A stretch of 64,000 nucleotides of DNA, taken from contig NZ_CP061288.1 in NCBI RefSeq assembly GCF_018687355.1, positions 754,144-818,143 of the forward strand, given 5' to 3'. Below are positions 47,072-56,963 of this stretch, in pieces; position 1 is the stretch's first letter; each line of letters starts with the position of its first letter. Under the pieces are notes generated by a model, which saw nothing but the letters and a program-made list of their open reading frames with translations, did no database searches and was not told the origin of the DNA. The position numbers and the translations under genes are program-made. Origin of the DNA: Polynucleobacter sp. VK25 (lineage in GTDB: Bacteria > Pseudomonadota > Gammaproteobacteria > Burkholderiales > Burkholderiaceae).

Positions 47072-47099
47072 AAAAAACCCCGGCATCTAACCGGGGTTT
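47072..47099 (-). terminator. intrinsic terminator after ETF-QO gene
   Basis: On the - strand AAACCCCGG-TTAGATG-CCGGGGTTT is followed by TTT, 17 bases after the ETF-QO stop and before gloA. It ends the ETF-QO transcript and leaves gloA-GNAT-DUF1289 as a separate unit. Confidence 0.88.
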
Positions 47100-47115
47100 G
47101 CTGTGTTGCATTAAT

Positions 47116-48786
47116 TTACATCGATGCGTAGTTGGGGCCACCGCCGCCCTCGGGCGTAACCCAGATGATGTTTTGAGTTGGATCTTTAATATCGCAAGTC
47201 TTACAGTGCACGCAGTTTTGCGAATTAATTTGCAAACGAGGCTTGCCATCCGTTTCCACATACTCATACACACCGGCAGGGCAATAGCGTTGCTCAGGAC
47301 CTGCATAGGTTTTGAGGTTGATATCTACCGGCACAGAATCATTCTTCAAAGTTAAATGAATCGGTTGATTCTCAGCATGGTTGGTATTGGAGATAAATAC
47401 AGAAGAGAGGCGATCAAATGTAAGCTTGCCATCTGGCTTTGGATAGTCAATTGGCTTGTGCTGTGCTGCTGGCTCGAGGCATTCATGATCGGCGTGCTTT
47501 AAATGTATGGTCCACGGCATATTGCCACCCAATAACTTTTGTTCTAGCCCAACCATTAATGTGCCAAGGTAGAGCCCCTTGGACATCCATGGCTTGAAGT
47601 TACGTGCTTGATTGAGCTCGGTATGTAACCAGCTATTTTGGAATGCTGCTGGATATGCAGACAAAACATCTTCGGAGCGATTTTCATTAATCGCGGCTAC
47701 TGCAGCTTCAGCAGCAAGCATGCCGGTCTTAATTGCGGCATGACTTCCCTTAATGCGTGAAGCGTTCAAGAAGCCAGCATCGCAACCAATCAGAGCGCCA
47801 CCTGGGAATACGGTTTTAGGAAGGCTATTTAAACCGCCTGCAGTCAGTGCGCGTGCACCGTATGCAATGCGTTTGCCGCCTTCAAAAGTATCGCGAATCT
47901 TCGGATGCAATTTATAACGTTGGAATTCTTCAAAAGGAGAAAGGTAAGGGTTCTTATAAGACAGTCCTACCACCAGGCCAGCAGCAACCTTGTTGTCACC
48001 CAGATGGTAGAGGAATGAACCGCCATAGGTATCACTCTCAAGAGGCCATCCTGCAGTGTGAACAACCAGTCCAGGCTTGCTCTTAGAGGGCTCTACCTCC
48101 CAGAGCTCCTTGATGCCAATACCGTAGCTTTGTGGATCAGCGTCTTTATCTAATGCAAACTTAGCGATGAGCTGTTTGCCGAGATGACCACGTGAACCTT
48201 CAGCAAAGAGGGTGTATTTGCCGCGCAATTCCATGCCAAGCTGAAATTGATCTGTTGGATTGCTTTCCTTATCCAAACCCATTGAGCCGGTGATGACTCC
48301 GCATACGGCACCTTGCTCGTTATAGAGAATTTCTGCAGCGGGGAAGCCGGGGAAAATTTCAACACCGAGATTTTCTGCTTGCTGTCCTAACCAACGTGTC
48401 ACGTTAGCTAGGCTCACAATATAGTTGCCTTCATTCTTAAAGCAATGCGGCAACATCCAGTTTGGAACTTGATATGAGTTATCGCTCGTTAAGAATAAAA
48501 ACTGATCTTGGGTGACTTCGGTTTCTAGTGGTGCACCCAGCTCTTTCCAGTCTGGAAATAATTCGGTAAGCGCTTTTGGGTCCATTACGGCACCCGAAAG
48601 AATGTGAGCGCCGATTTCGGAACCTTTTTCTAATACGCAGACGCTAATCTCTTTGCCGGAAGCGTTTGCTAATTGCTTGGCTTTAATGGCGGCCGACAAG
48701 CCAGCAGGTCCACCTCCAACGATGACTAGGTCATAGTCCATGGAGTCTCTAGGTCCAAATTGCGCTACCAGCTCTGCAGCATTCAT
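47116..48786 (-). CDS. electron transfer flavoprotein-ubiquinone oxidoreductase
   Basis: A membrane-associated flavoprotein of 556 residues that passes electrons from ETF to ubiquinone. The FAD loop VIVGGGPAGLSAAIKA is near residue 22, and the C-terminal [4Fe-4S] ferredoxin-like domain has NCVHCKTCDIKDPTQNI. The middle carries the ubiquinone-binding hydrophobic region. It would accept electrons from GcdH via ETF. GGAGA lies before the ATG, and a hairpin with a U run lies in the leader. Confidence 0.95.
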   Translation of the reverse strand: MNAAELVAQFGPRDSMDYDLVIVGGGPAGLSAAIKAKQLANASGKEISVCVLEKGSEIGAHILSGAVMDPKALTELFPDWKELGAPLETEVTQDQFLFLTSDNSYQVPNWMLPHCFKNEGNYIVSLANVTRWLGQQAENLGVEIFPGFPAAEILYNEQGAVCGVITGSMGLDKESNPTDQFQLGMELRGKYTLFAEGSRGHLGKQLIAKFALDKDADPQSYGIGIKELWEVEPSKSKPGLVVHTAGWPLESDTYGGSFLYHLGDNKVAAGLVVGLSYKNPYLSPFEEFQRYKLHPKIRDTFEGGKRIAYGARALTAGGLNSLPKTVFPGGALIGCDAGFLNASRIKGSHAAIKTGMLAAEAAVAAINENRSEDVLSAYPAAFQNSWLHTELNQARNFKPWMSKGLYLGTLMVGLEQKLLGGNMPWTIHLKHADHECLEPAAQHKPIDYPKPDGKLTFDRLSSVFISNTNHAENQPIHLTLKNDSVPVDINLKTYAGPEQRYCPAGVYEYVETDGKPRLQINSQNCVHCKTCDIKDPTQNIIWVTPEGGGGPNYASM

Positions 48787-48807
48787 TCAATTTCTCCGAA
48801 ATTTCTC

Positions 48808-48830
48808 AAAAATAGGGCATTTAAGCCCTA
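48808..48830 (-). terminator. terminator-like hairpin in the leader of the ETF-QO gene
   Basis: On the - strand TAGGGC-TTAAAT-GCCCTA is followed by TTTTT, starting about 44 and ending about 22 bases upstream of the ETF-QO start codon. No - strand gene lies upstream for it to terminate, so attenuation of the ETF-QO transcript is a possibility. Confidence 0.5.
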
Positions 48831-48944
48831 ATAGTTTAGTTCTAACTGCCAAAAACCAATTCAGTGCCAAGACCGCCTAGTTTAGGGAGTCTGAAGCGTT
48901 ATGATTGCTTTTTTACCCATTTTGGCAATATTAGGACAAAAGTT

Positions 48945-49646
48945 ATGAATAAAACTTACCCATCGGCAGTGGATGCCCTGAGGGATATCTTAAAAGACGG
49001 ACAGAAATTAGCTGTTGGTGGCTTTGGTCTTTGTGGCATTCCTGAGGCTTTGATTCAGGCAGTCAAAGATCTGGGTGCTCAGAACCTTACTGCGATTGCT
49101 AATAATGCAGGCGTTGATGGTTTTGGTTTGGGTCTATTGCTCAATTCCCGTCAGGTAAAAAAGATGGTTGCCTCATACGTGGGTGAAAACAAAGAATTTG
49201 AACGTCAGTACTTAGCAGGTGAGCTGGAGTTGGAATTTACGCCTCAAGGTACCTTGGCTGAAAAATTACGCGCTGGTGGTTGCGGCATTCCTGCTTTCTA
49301 TACCAAAACAGGTGTTGGTACTTTGGTTGCAGACGGTAAAGAAGAAAAAACATTTGATGGTGAAAAATACATCATGGAGCGTTCAATTGTTTCTGACATC
49401 TCTCTTGTAAAAGCTTGGAAAGCGGATAAGTCAGGAAATTTGGTTTATCGCTATACCGCACGTAACTTTAATCCGGTTGTAGCGATGGCTGGCAAGATCA
49501 CTGTTGCTGAAGTAGAGGAGATTGTCGAGAACGGTCAATTGCATCCCGATCAAATCCATACGCCCGGCATCTATGTACACCGTTTGGTACTCCACAAGAC
49601 TCCAGAGAAGCGTATTGAACAGCGCACTCTGACTGCAAAAGCTTAA
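48945..49646 (+). CDS. scoA: 3-oxoacid CoA-transferase subunit A
   Basis: Alpha subunit of succinyl-CoA:3-oxoacid CoA-transferase, 233 residues, exchanging CoA between succinyl-CoA and acetoacetate. The N-terminal glycine-rich [14 protein letters not shown] is the CoA-site loop, with [11 protein letters not shown] and [12 protein letters not shown] later. I chose the ATG at 48945 because AGGA lies nine bases before it; an earlier in-frame ATG adds 27 poor residues. Pairs with the next gene. Confidence 0.93.
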   Translation: MNKTYPSAVDALRDILKDGQKLAVGGFGLCGIPEALIQAVKDLGAQNLTAIANNAGVDGFGLGLLLNSRQVKKMVASYVGENKEFERQYLAGELELEFTPQGTLAEKLRAGGCGIPAFYTKTGVGTLVADGKEEKTFDGEKYIMERSIVSDISLVKAWKADKSGNLVYRYTARNFNPVVAMAGKITVAEVEEIVENGQLHPDQIHTPGIYVHRLVLHKTPEKRIEQRTLTAKA

Positions 49647-49661
49647 TTTAGGAAGATTGAA

Positions 49662-50312
49662 ATGCCTTGGACTAGAGATGAGATGGCGGCACGTGCTGCT
49701 AAAGAATTAAAAGATGGTTACTACGTGAACTTGGGCATCGGTATGCCAACTTTGGTAGCCAATCATGTACCCAAAGACATGGAAGTGTGGCTCCAGTCTG
49801 AAAATGGATTGTTAGGGATTGGCCCATTTCCAACTGAAGAAACTATTGATGCTGACTTAATCAATGCCGGCAAGCAAACTATTACAACATTGCCTGGCTC
49901 ATCAATCTTTTCTTCTGCGGATTCATTTGGCATGATTCGTGGCGGCAAAATCAATATTGCAATTTTGGGTGCAATGCAAGTCAGCGAACATGGTGACTTA
50001 GCCAACTGGATGATTCCAGGAAAAATGGTTAAGGGCATGGGCGGCGCAATGGATTTAGTGGCTGGCGTGAAACATGTTGTTGTTCTGATGGAGCACGTTG
50101 CAAAGAAAAAAGATGGCACAGAAGAGCTCAAAATTTTGCCGAAGTGCACATTACCTTTGACAGGGGTGGGTGTTATTAGCCAGATCATTACTGACCTATG
50201 TGTTCTTGACATCACCCCGAAGGGCTTGAAGTTAACTGAATTAGCTCCAGGCGTGACTAAGGAAGAGGTTATTGCAAAGACAGGAGCCCCTGTTGATACA
50301 ACAGGTTTCTAA
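49662..50312 (+). CDS. scoB: 3-oxoacid CoA-transferase subunit B
   Basis: Beta subunit, 216 residues, with the catalytic glutamate in [11 protein letters not shown] and the conserved [13 protein letters not shown]. It forms the active enzyme with the preceding product. Sixteen bases separate the two genes; GGAAG precedes its ATG. Confidence 0.95.
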   Translation: MPWTRDEMAARAAKELKDGYYVNLGIGMPTLVANHVPKDMEVWLQSENGLLGIGPFPTEETIDADLINAGKQTITTLPGSSIFSSADSFGMIRGGKINIAILGAMQVSEHGDLANWMIPGKMVKGMGGAMDLVAGVKHVVVLMEHVAKKKDGTEELKILPKCTLPLTGVGVISQIITDLCVLDITPKGLKLTELAPGVTKEEVIAKTGAPVDTTGF

Positions 50313-50347
50313 CCAGCGTTATCAATTAATGGAATAATGGGTTCACC

Positions 50348-52219
50348 ATGTCGGGCTCCCATCATTTCCACTCAAAGCCATCTAAACCTCAGAATCAATC
50401 TGCGGCTGATCCTTCCTTACATGCCCACAAGAAGGGTGATGCACAGCACACCCATAGCAAGCAAGTCTCAAATCAAAATCTGTTGCTGATTGCCTTAATT
50501 CTTACCTTGGGTTTTTCAGGGGTTGAGGGTGCTGCAGCATATTTTGCTAACTCATTAGCATTAATATCGGATGCTGGTCATATGGTGACCGATGCGGCGG
50601 CTTTAGGCTTGGCATTGTTGGCGCAAATCATTTCTCGTCGTCCGCCTTCTCCGAAACATTCCTTTGGCTTTGGTCGCGCAGAAGCTTTAGCTGCATTCGT
50701 AAACAGTATTGCAATGCTGGCATTGGTTGTGTGGATTGTGGTTGAGGCAATCAGCCGCTTCTATGATCCGCATAAAGTAGACGGCTTCACAGTGACTGTC
50801 GTAGCTGCTATTGGCTTGCTAATGAATATCGTAGTGGCCTGGGTGTTATCGCGCGATAAGAAGAGTGTTAATACTCGCGCTGCCTTAGTTCATGTGATGG
50901 GCGACCTACTAGGCTCTGTAGCAGCCTTGATCGCAGGTATTGTCATTCAGCTAACAGGCTGGATGCCAATTGATGCCATCCTCTCTATTTTGGTTTCACT
51001 CTTGATTCTGAAATCTACTATCTCCATTCTTCATGAGTCTTATCACTTCTTAATGGAGGGCGTCCCCCTTCATATTGACTACTTACAAGTAGGCACCGAT
51101 TTAAGGAACATTCAAGGCGTACTGGCAGTACATGATCTGCATGTGTGGGAAATGACTCCCAGCTTTCCAGCCTTGATTGGGCATATTGAGATTGCCGAGA
51201 TGCAGGAGTGGCCAGAAATTATGGCCAGAATCAATGCAATGCTTTTGGATAAGCACGGCATTGATCACGTGACATTACAACCAGAAGAGGTGGGTGACGA
51301 TCACGATCATCAGCATGATGAAAGTCATGAGATTCACAATGAAGCTCAGTTAGCAAATGTATTCCACGATGGAGATACTTTCTTTGTGGATTGTTCAAAT
51401 GGTGATGAAAAACATCGCATGGCATATCACGCCTGGGGAAACCCCAGCAATCAAGTTCTGCTGTGCGTTCATGGTCTGACACGACGAGGCAGTGACTTTA
51501 AGACTCTCGCACAGGCGATGTGCAAAGACTATTACGTAGTTTGTCCAGATATAGTTGGTAGAGGTGACTCTGATCGCTTAACTAACCCAATGCTGTACGC
51601 CGTGCCTCAGTACGTTGCTGATATTGCCGCGCTGGTGAAGAAGTTGGGTGTTTCACAAGTGGATTGGCTGGGAACTTCTATGGGCGGCTTGATTGGCATG
51701 GTCTATGCCGCAATGCCTAACTCTCCGATTCGGAGAATGATCATCAATGATGTGGGTCCAAAGATTGAGCCAGAGGCAATCAAGCGTCTAGGTTCTTATG
51801 TGGGGCAACCATTTACTTTTGCAGATCGTACTCACGCTCTCCAGCGCCTAAATGAAATCTGTGCCACTTTTGGTGATCACTCTTCAGAAGAGTGGGAGAT
51901 TTATAACGGCCCTATGTTGATTCAAAAAGAGGGCAAGTGGATCATGCATTACGACCCGGACATTGCTGTGCCATTCGCATCAGTAAACCCAATCATGGCC
52001 AAGGCTGGTGAAATGGCAATGTGGCATGCCTTTAAGCAAATTCATATTCCGATGTTGATTGTGCGAGGCGGCGATTCAGACCTGTTATCAGCAGCTACTG
52101 TTGCAGAGATGTGCAAGGTCAATCCTTATGCCCGCAGCATTGAGATTCCGAATGTCGGTCATGCACCCGCCTTCGTGAAGCCAGAGCAAATTGCTTTAGC
52201 AAAAGAGTTTTTCAGTTAA
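50348..52219 (+). CDS. CDF zinc transporter fused to alpha/beta hydrolase
   Basis: A single open frame of 623 residues joins two normally separate proteins. Residues ~1-40 are His-rich and cytosolic. Residues ~43-230 hold six membrane segments with the two HxxxD metal sites of cation diffusion facilitators (H78/D82 in SDAGHMVTDA, H182/D186 in HVMGDLLGS), and a C-terminal CDF domain runs to ~312. A His/Asp-rich linker (DDHDHQHDESHEIH, 317-330) leads into an alpha/beta hydrolase: VHGLTRRG, nucleophile S444 in GTSMGGLIG, and the final histidine in NVGHAPAF. No frameshift or internal stop lies between. I saw no good ribosome-binding site for an internal start near 358. Hydrolase substrate unknown. 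Confidence 0.9.
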   Translation: MSGSHHFHSKPSKPQNQSAADPSLHAHKKGDAQHTHSKQVSNQNLLLIALILTLGFSGVEGAAAYFANSLALISDAGHMVTDAAALGLALLAQIISRRPPSPKHSFGFGRAEALAAFVNSIAMLALVVWIVVEAISRFYDPHKVDGFTVTVVAAIGLLMNIVVAWVLSRDKKSVNTRAALVHVMGDLLGSVAALIAGIVIQLTGWMPIDAILSILVSLLILKSTISILHESYHFLMEGVPLHIDYLQVGTDLRNIQGVLAVHDLHVWEMTPSFPALIGHIEIAEMQEWPEIMARINAMLLDKHGIDHVTLQPEEVGDDHDHQHDESHEIHNEAQLANVFHDGDTFFVDCSNGDEKHRMAYHAWGNPSNQVLLCVHGLTRRGSDFKTLAQAMCKDYYVVCPDIVGRGDSDRLTNPMLYAVPQYVADIAALVKKLGVSQVDWLGTSMGGLIGMVYAAMPNSPIRRMIINDVGPKIEPEAIKRLGSYVGQPFTFADRTHALQRLNEICATFGDHSSEEWEIYNGPMLIQKEGKWIMHYDPDIAVPFASVNPIMAKAGEMAMWHAFKQIHIPMLIVRGGDSDLLSAATVAEMCKVNPYARSIEIPNVGHAPAFVKPEQIALAKEFFS

Positions 52220-52246
52220 TTATTTCTTAATCACTCCTAGTTGCCA

Positions 52247-54280
52247 ATGGCAAATGCCTCTCCTCAACCAGAAAAAGTAGCGCTATTTCAAGATGCCTGG
52301 TATGGGGAGCCAGCCGAACGCCATTCGGCTGGCGTTTCACAAATACTGCAAGTCCTTAATCTAGATGAGGCTACATTAACTGCAGCAAGCAATATTGCTC
52401 GTACACACGGCAAAGAAGCGCTTATTAAACTCATTGGTGAGGAGTCTGCAAAGTTACTCATTGGCTATCGTGGCTTACGTCAAGCCCAGGCAAAGCTGGT
52501 GCGTGATGATGGTGGGCTAAGTGTCACCGGTCAAGAAGAGATGTTGCGCAAAATGCTGTTGGCGTTTGGTGATGATCTTCGAGTAGTTTTAATCTATCTT
52601 GCCTCCCGCTTGCAAACCCTCCGCTGGATCACACAAGAAAAGATAGAAATGCCTGCAGCATGGGCTCAAGAGATTCTAAATATCGATGCTTCATTAGCCA
52701 ACCGTCTGGGTATTTGGCAAATGAAGTGGGAGATGGAGGACTTAGCATTTCGTGTTCTATCACCGCAGACCTATCGTGAGATCGCTAAGATGCTCGATGC
52801 AAAACGGATAGAGCGGCAATCATTCATTGATCAAATCGTATTGCAATTGCAAGAAGAGTTAACGGCGGCGCAGATCGAAGGCGAAGTACTTGGAAGGCCA
52901 AAGCATATCTATAGCATCTGGAAAAAAATGGAAGGCAAATCTTTAGATTTTGCCAATCTGTATGACGTTAGGGCGTTCCGAGTGTTGGTAGAAGACGTGA
53001 AGTCTTGTTATGCCGTTCTGGGTATCGTTCATAACGTATGGCAACCAGTTCCTCGTGAGTTTGATGATTACATTGCAAGGCCTAAACCAAACGGCTATCA
53101 ATCCCTGCATACAGTGGTCATGAATGATGATGGCACTGCATTTGAAATTCAGGTACGTACGCAAGAGATGCATCAGCAGGCTGAGTATGGCTTGGCAGCA
53201 CACTGGCGCTACAAAGAGGGAGCTTATGTAGGGATGGCTACGCCACCCAATACCGCCAAATCCAATAAGCCTAGCGTGAATCATCAACAGGGCACGCACA
53301 GTGCTGAAGTTGCCTATGAGAGGCAGATCGCTTGGGCTCGTCAGCTTATCTCCTGGAAGGAGGATGCTTGGGAGCAGCTTAAGCATCATGAGATTGATGA
53401 TCATATTTATGTACTCACTCCTTTAGGAAAAGTGATTTCCTTGGAGAAGGGTTCAACGCCAATTGATTTTGCATATGCCGTACATACCAATCTGGGTCAT
53501 CGCTGCAGGGGTGCGCGGGTAGATGGCGCTATGGTTCCACTCGAGACCGCATTAAAGAATGGTCAGACTGTTGAGATTATTGCTGTCAAGCACGGCGGTC
53601 CATCAAGAGACTGGATTAGCCCCGACAAAAATTATGTGCGATCACAAAGAGCGCGCCAACGTGTTCGCGCTTGGTTTAATGCGCTTGATGATGAAGAGGT
53701 CGGTCAATCTGCCAAGACTGTTGATCCTAAACATGAAACAATTCCAGAGACAAAAGTAGCGCCAGCCACACCTGAGATTATTTTGCGTAGTAGCAGTCAT
53801 AAAGCAGGTCGTGGTGGCGACGTCTTGGTTGTTGGTGTGGACTCATTGCTCACGCAGTTGGCGCGTTGCTGCCGACCAGTTCCGCCAGACGCTATTGCGG
53901 GGTTCGTAACCCAGGGTAGGGGCGTGTCGATTCATCGCCGTTCCTGCAAAACATTTAGAGGCCTCCTAGAAAGAGCGCCCGAACGCGTGATTCAAACAGC
54001 CTGGACTGCTTCTGCGGCTGACCCAGTTGTCAATCAAGACCAAAAAAGGGTGTTTCCAGCTGATTTGGTGGTCATTGGCTTAGATCGTCCTGAGCTCATG
54101 CGGGAGCTTTTTGAGATTCTCACTAGACAAGGTGTACATGTAATTGACCTGCGTAAATCCGCCAAAAAAGGTCTCGCCCAGATCCTTTTAACGATTGAGG
54201 TAAGGGATTCTGAGGTCTTGCGCCTGGTTCAAAATAGCCTAGAGGAGGTTAAAGGGGTCACCCAAGTGCGCCGCCGGTGA
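52247..54280 (+). CDS. relA: GTP pyrophosphokinase, RelA type
   Basis: A 677-residue RelA/SpoT homologue. The N-terminal hydrolase domain has lost the HD metal residues (the region around VVLIYLASRLQTLRW lacks HD and ED), so it is a probable monofunctional synthetase. The synthetase domain has GRPKHIYSIWKKM and DVRAFRVLVEDVKSCYAVLG. TGS (DHIYVLTPLGKVISLEKGSTP) and a C-terminal ACT domain (ELFEILTRQGVHVIDLRKS) follow. The ATG at 52247 is used; a TTG two codons earlier is possible. Confidence 0.94.
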   Translation: MANASPQPEKVALFQDAWYGEPAERHSAGVSQILQVLNLDEATLTAASNIARTHGKEALIKLIGEESAKLLIGYRGLRQAQAKLVRDDGGLSVTGQEEMLRKMLLAFGDDLRVVLIYLASRLQTLRWITQEKIEMPAAWAQEILNIDASLANRLGIWQMKWEMEDLAFRVLSPQTYREIAKMLDAKRIERQSFIDQIVLQLQEELTAAQIEGEVLGRPKHIYSIWKKMEGKSLDFANLYDVRAFRVLVEDVKSCYAVLGIVHNVWQPVPREFDDYIARPKPNGYQSLHTVVMNDDGTAFEIQVRTQEMHQQAEYGLAAHWRYKEGAYVGMATPPNTAKSNKPSVNHQQGTHSAEVAYERQIAWARQLISWKEDAWEQLKHHEIDDHIYVLTPLGKVISLEKGSTPIDFAYAVHTNLGHRCRGARVDGAMVPLETALKNGQTVEIIAVKHGGPSRDWISPDKNYVRSQRARQRVRAWFNALDDEEVGQSAKTVDPKHETIPETKVAPATPEIILRSSSHKAGRGGDVLVVGVDSLLTQLARCCRPVPPDAIAGFVTQGRGVSIHRRSCKTFRGLLERAPERVIQTAWTASAADPVVNQDQKRVFPADLVVIGLDRPELMRELFEILTRQGVHVIDLRKSAKKGLAQILLTIEVRDSEVLRLVQNSLEEVKGVTQVRRR

Positions 54281-54298
54281 TAAACTCTATGGCTGTAT

Positions 54299-54375
54299 AG
54301 GCTCGTAGCTCAGCTGGTTAGAGCACCACCTTGACATGGTGGGGGTCGTTGGTTCGAGTCCAATCGAGCCTACCA
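54299..54375 (+). tRNA. tRNA-Val (GAC)
   Basis: A complete 77-base cloverleaf: acceptor arms AGGCTCG/CGAGCCT, D-arm GCTC, anticodon loop TTGACAT reading GAC, T-loop GTTCGAGTC and encoded CCA. It lies between relA and thrS and is followed by its own terminator. Confidence 0.96.
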
Positions 54376-54388
54376 ACGAATAGGACCC

Positions 54389-54426
54389 AAAGCGCGGTTG
54401 CCCAAAAGCTGCCGCGCTTTATTTTT
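54389..54426 (+). terminator. intrinsic terminator after tRNA-Val
   Basis: AAAGCGCGG-N14-CCGCGCTTT followed by ATTTTT, 13 bases after the tRNA CCA end. It separates tRNA-Val from the thrS operon. Confidence 0.85.
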
Positions 54427-54473
54427 AGGTCATCGAAGTAAAACGGAAGTTCAGTAAATAAGATGGAGTCGTC

Positions 54474-56396
54474 ATGCTTGTAGTTACTCTACCCGATGGA
54501 TCAAAACGTGAGTTTGAGGCCCCAGTTCGTGTCGCAGATGTTGCGCAAAGCATTGGTAGCGGTCTTGCAAAAGCTGCATTAGGCGGCATCGTCGACGGCA
54601 AGATGGTCGATACCAGTTTTGTAATCGACAAAGACAGTCAGCTAGCCATCATCACCGACAAGAGTCCAGAGGCCTTAGAGATTGTTCGTCACTCCACAGC
54701 ACACTTATTGGCTTATGCCGTAAAAGAATTATTCCCAGAAGCGCAGGTGACAATTGGCCCTGTAATCGAGAATGGCTTTTACTATGACTTCTCATATCAC
54801 CGTCCCTTTACACCGGACGACTTAGTTGCCCTAGAGAAGAAGATGACTGAGCTCGCCAAAAAAGATGAGCCAGTACTACGTACCGTCATGCCGCGCGATG
54901 AAGCTGTCGAGTTTTTCAAAAAGCAAGGCGAAAACTACAAAGCAGAATTGATTGCCAGCATTCCACAGGGCGAAGATGTGTCCTTATATGCTGAGGGTAA
55001 GTTCACGGACTTGTGCCGTGGTCCACACGTACCTTCTACTGGAAAACTGAAAGTATTTAAGCTGATGAAGCTTGCTGGTGCTTACTGGCGTGGCGACAGC
55101 AAGAATGAGATGTTGCAACGTATCTACGGTACGGCCTGGTTGCGCAAGGAAGATCAAGATGCCTACTTGCATATGCTGGAAGAGTCTGAGAAGCGTGATC
55201 ATCGTCGCCTCGGCAAGCAGCTCGATTTATTCCATTTCCAGGAAGAAGCGCCTGGTTTAATTTTCTGGCATCCAAAAGGTTGGTCGATTTGGCAAGAGGT
55301 TGAGCAATACATGCGACGCGTGTATCAGCAAGAGGGCTACCAAGAAGTTAAAGCGCCACAGATTTTGGATCGTGGGCTTTGGGAAAAATCAGGCCACTGG
55401 GCAAACTATAAAGAAAACATGTTCACGACGGAGTCAGAGAATCGTGCTTATGCATTAAAGCCGATGAACTGTCCTGGTCATGTACAAATTTATAACTCTG
55501 GCTTGCATAGCTATCGTGAGTTGCCATTACGTTTTGGTGAGTTCGGTCAGTGTCATCGCAATGAACCTTCAGGCGCATTGCATGGTCTGATGCGCGTGCG
55601 TGGTTTCACACAAGACGACGGTCATATTTTCTGTACTGAAGATCAAATTCAATCTGAAGTGGCTGCATTTGATAAAGCAGTGCGCGCTGTGTATCAGGAT
55701 TTTGGCTTTACTGAAGTGGCCGTCAAGCTTGCATTGCGTCCAGCTAAGCGTGTTGGTGATGATGCTATTTGGGATAAGGCAGAAGAAGCCCTGCGTGGCG
55801 CATTAAAAGCTTCTGGCCAAGAATGGGAAGAATTACCAGGTGAGGGCGCGTTTTACGGTCCAAAGATCGAATACCACCTCAAGGACTCGATTGGGCGCAC
55901 TTGGCAGTGCGGCACGATTCAGGTGGATTTCTCTATGCCAGCCCGTCTGGATGCTGAATATGTGGCTGAAGACAATAGCCGCAAGACTCCAGTCATGCTC
56001 CATAGGGCAATTGTGGGCTCCTTAGAGCGTTTTATCGGTATTTTGATCGAAAATCACGCTGGAAACATGCCAGTTTGGCTGGCTCCAACCCAGGCTGTAG
56101 TCCTTAATATCTCTGGAAATTCTGCTGCATATGCACAAAAAGTCCAGCAATTACTGAAAAAACAAGGGTTTAGAGTCGAATCTGATTTGCGGAATGAGAA
56201 AATTACGTATAAAATACGCGAGCACGCATTACAGAAGATCCCTTTTTTGCTAGTTGTAGGGGATAAAGAATCTGAAAGTAATACGGTGGCCGTTCGTGCC
56301 CGTGGCGGAGTGGATTTAGGTGTAATGCCTCTTGATGCCTTCGTTGCCCGACTCCAGCAGGATATATCCCAGAAAGTCGGACCCGAGCCTAGCTAG
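54474..56396 (+). CDS. thrS: threonine-tRNA ligase
   Basis: Class II synthetase of 640 residues: N-terminal TGS domain ([20 protein letters not shown]), editing domain with [16 protein letters not shown], and catalytic core with motif 2 [18 protein letters not shown] and motif 3 [17 protein letters not shown]. The zinc cysteine is in [12 protein letters not shown]. The C-terminal anticodon-binding domain follows. First gene of thrS-infC-rpmI-rplT-pheS-pheT-ihfA. Confidence 0.98.
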   Translation: MLVVTLPDGSKREFEAPVRVADVAQSIGSGLAKAALGGIVDGKMVDTSFVIDKDSQLAIITDKSPEALEIVRHSTAHLLAYAVKELFPEAQVTIGPVIENGFYYDFSYHRPFTPDDLVALEKKMTELAKKDEPVLRTVMPRDEAVEFFKKQGENYKAELIASIPQGEDVSLYAEGKFTDLCRGPHVPSTGKLKVFKLMKLAGAYWRGDSKNEMLQRIYGTAWLRKEDQDAYLHMLEESEKRDHRRLGKQLDLFHFQEEAPGLIFWHPKGWSIWQEVEQYMRRVYQQEGYQEVKAPQILDRGLWEKSGHWANYKENMFTTESENRAYALKPMNCPGHVQIYNSGLHSYRELPLRFGEFGQCHRNEPSGALHGLMRVRGFTQDDGHIFCTEDQIQSEVAAFDKAVRAVYQDFGFTEVAVKLALRPAKRVGDDAIWDKAEEALRGALKASGQEWEELPGEGAFYGPKIEYHLKDSIGRTWQCGTIQVDFSMPARLDAEYVAEDNSRKTPVMLHRAIVGSLERFIGILIENHAGNMPVWLAPTQAVVLNISGNSAAYAQKVQQLLKKQGFRVESDLRNEKITYKIREHALQKIPFLLVVGDKESESNTVAVRARGGVDLGVMPLDAFVARLQQDISQKVGPEPS

Positions 56397-56438
56397 GGTT
56401 AGAACGGTTTTTATTGTTTTTTTAAAGGAATTAAGAAG

Positions 56439-56963
56439 ATCGCTACTGAAAAATTGCAACGCATTAACCGGGAAATTACTGCTCCTGAAGTGCGTTTGAT
56501 TGGAATCGATGGGGAGCCCATCGGTGTAGTTAAGTTGAGTGAAGCCTTGGCTTTAGCAGAAGAGAAAGAAACCGATTTGGTTGAAATTGCTCCGACGGCT
56601 GTGCCACCTGTAGTCCGCATCATGGACTTCGGCAAATTCAAATACCAAGAAGCCAAGCGGATGCATGAAGCTAAGCTGAAGCAAAAAGTAATTCAGGTGA
56701 AGGAAGTGAAGTTCCGCCCTGGTACTGATGATGGTGACTATGGTGTAAAGCTACGCAATCTAATCCGCTTTTTGGAAGATGGCGATAAGACAAAGATTAC
56801 GCTGCGGTTTCGGGGTCGTGAAATGGCCCACCAAGAAATCGGAGTCAGAATGTTGGAGCGTTTGAAGTTGGACCTCGTTGAATACGGCCAAGTCGAACAG
56901 TTTCCAAAGATGGAAGGCCGCCAGATGGTGATGGTATTGGCCCCCATTCGTAAGGCTAAGTAA
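56439..56963 (+). CDS. infC: translation initiation factor IF-3 with AUC start
   Basis: IF-3 of 174 residues: N-domain [20 protein letters not shown], linker, and C-domain [18 protein letters not shown]. The conserved N-terminus has no ATG in reach. AAAGGA at 56424-56429 is nine bases before an ATC at 56439 that opens the conserved frame ([12 protein letters not shown]). The only other candidate, TTG at 56454, is 24 bases from the same Shine-Dalgarno. infC genes use rare AUU-like starts so that IF-3 can repress its own translation, so AUC fits. Confidence 0.93.
   Translation: MATEKLQRINREITAPEVRLIGIDGEPIGVVKLSEALALAEEKETDLVEIAPTAVPPVVRIMDFGKFKYQEAKRMHEAKLKQKVIQVKEVKFRPGTDDGDYGVKLRNLIRFLEDGDKTKITLRFRGREMAHQEIGVRMLERLKLDLVEYGQVEQFPKMEGRQMVMVLAPIRKAK

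Noticed and set aside
51360-51430. Possibility that the CDF-hydrolase fusion is two genes split by an internal start
   Set aside because: There is no stop between the halves, and the only ATG in the junction (codon 358) lacks a convincing ribosome-binding site and would cut into the hydrolase domain.
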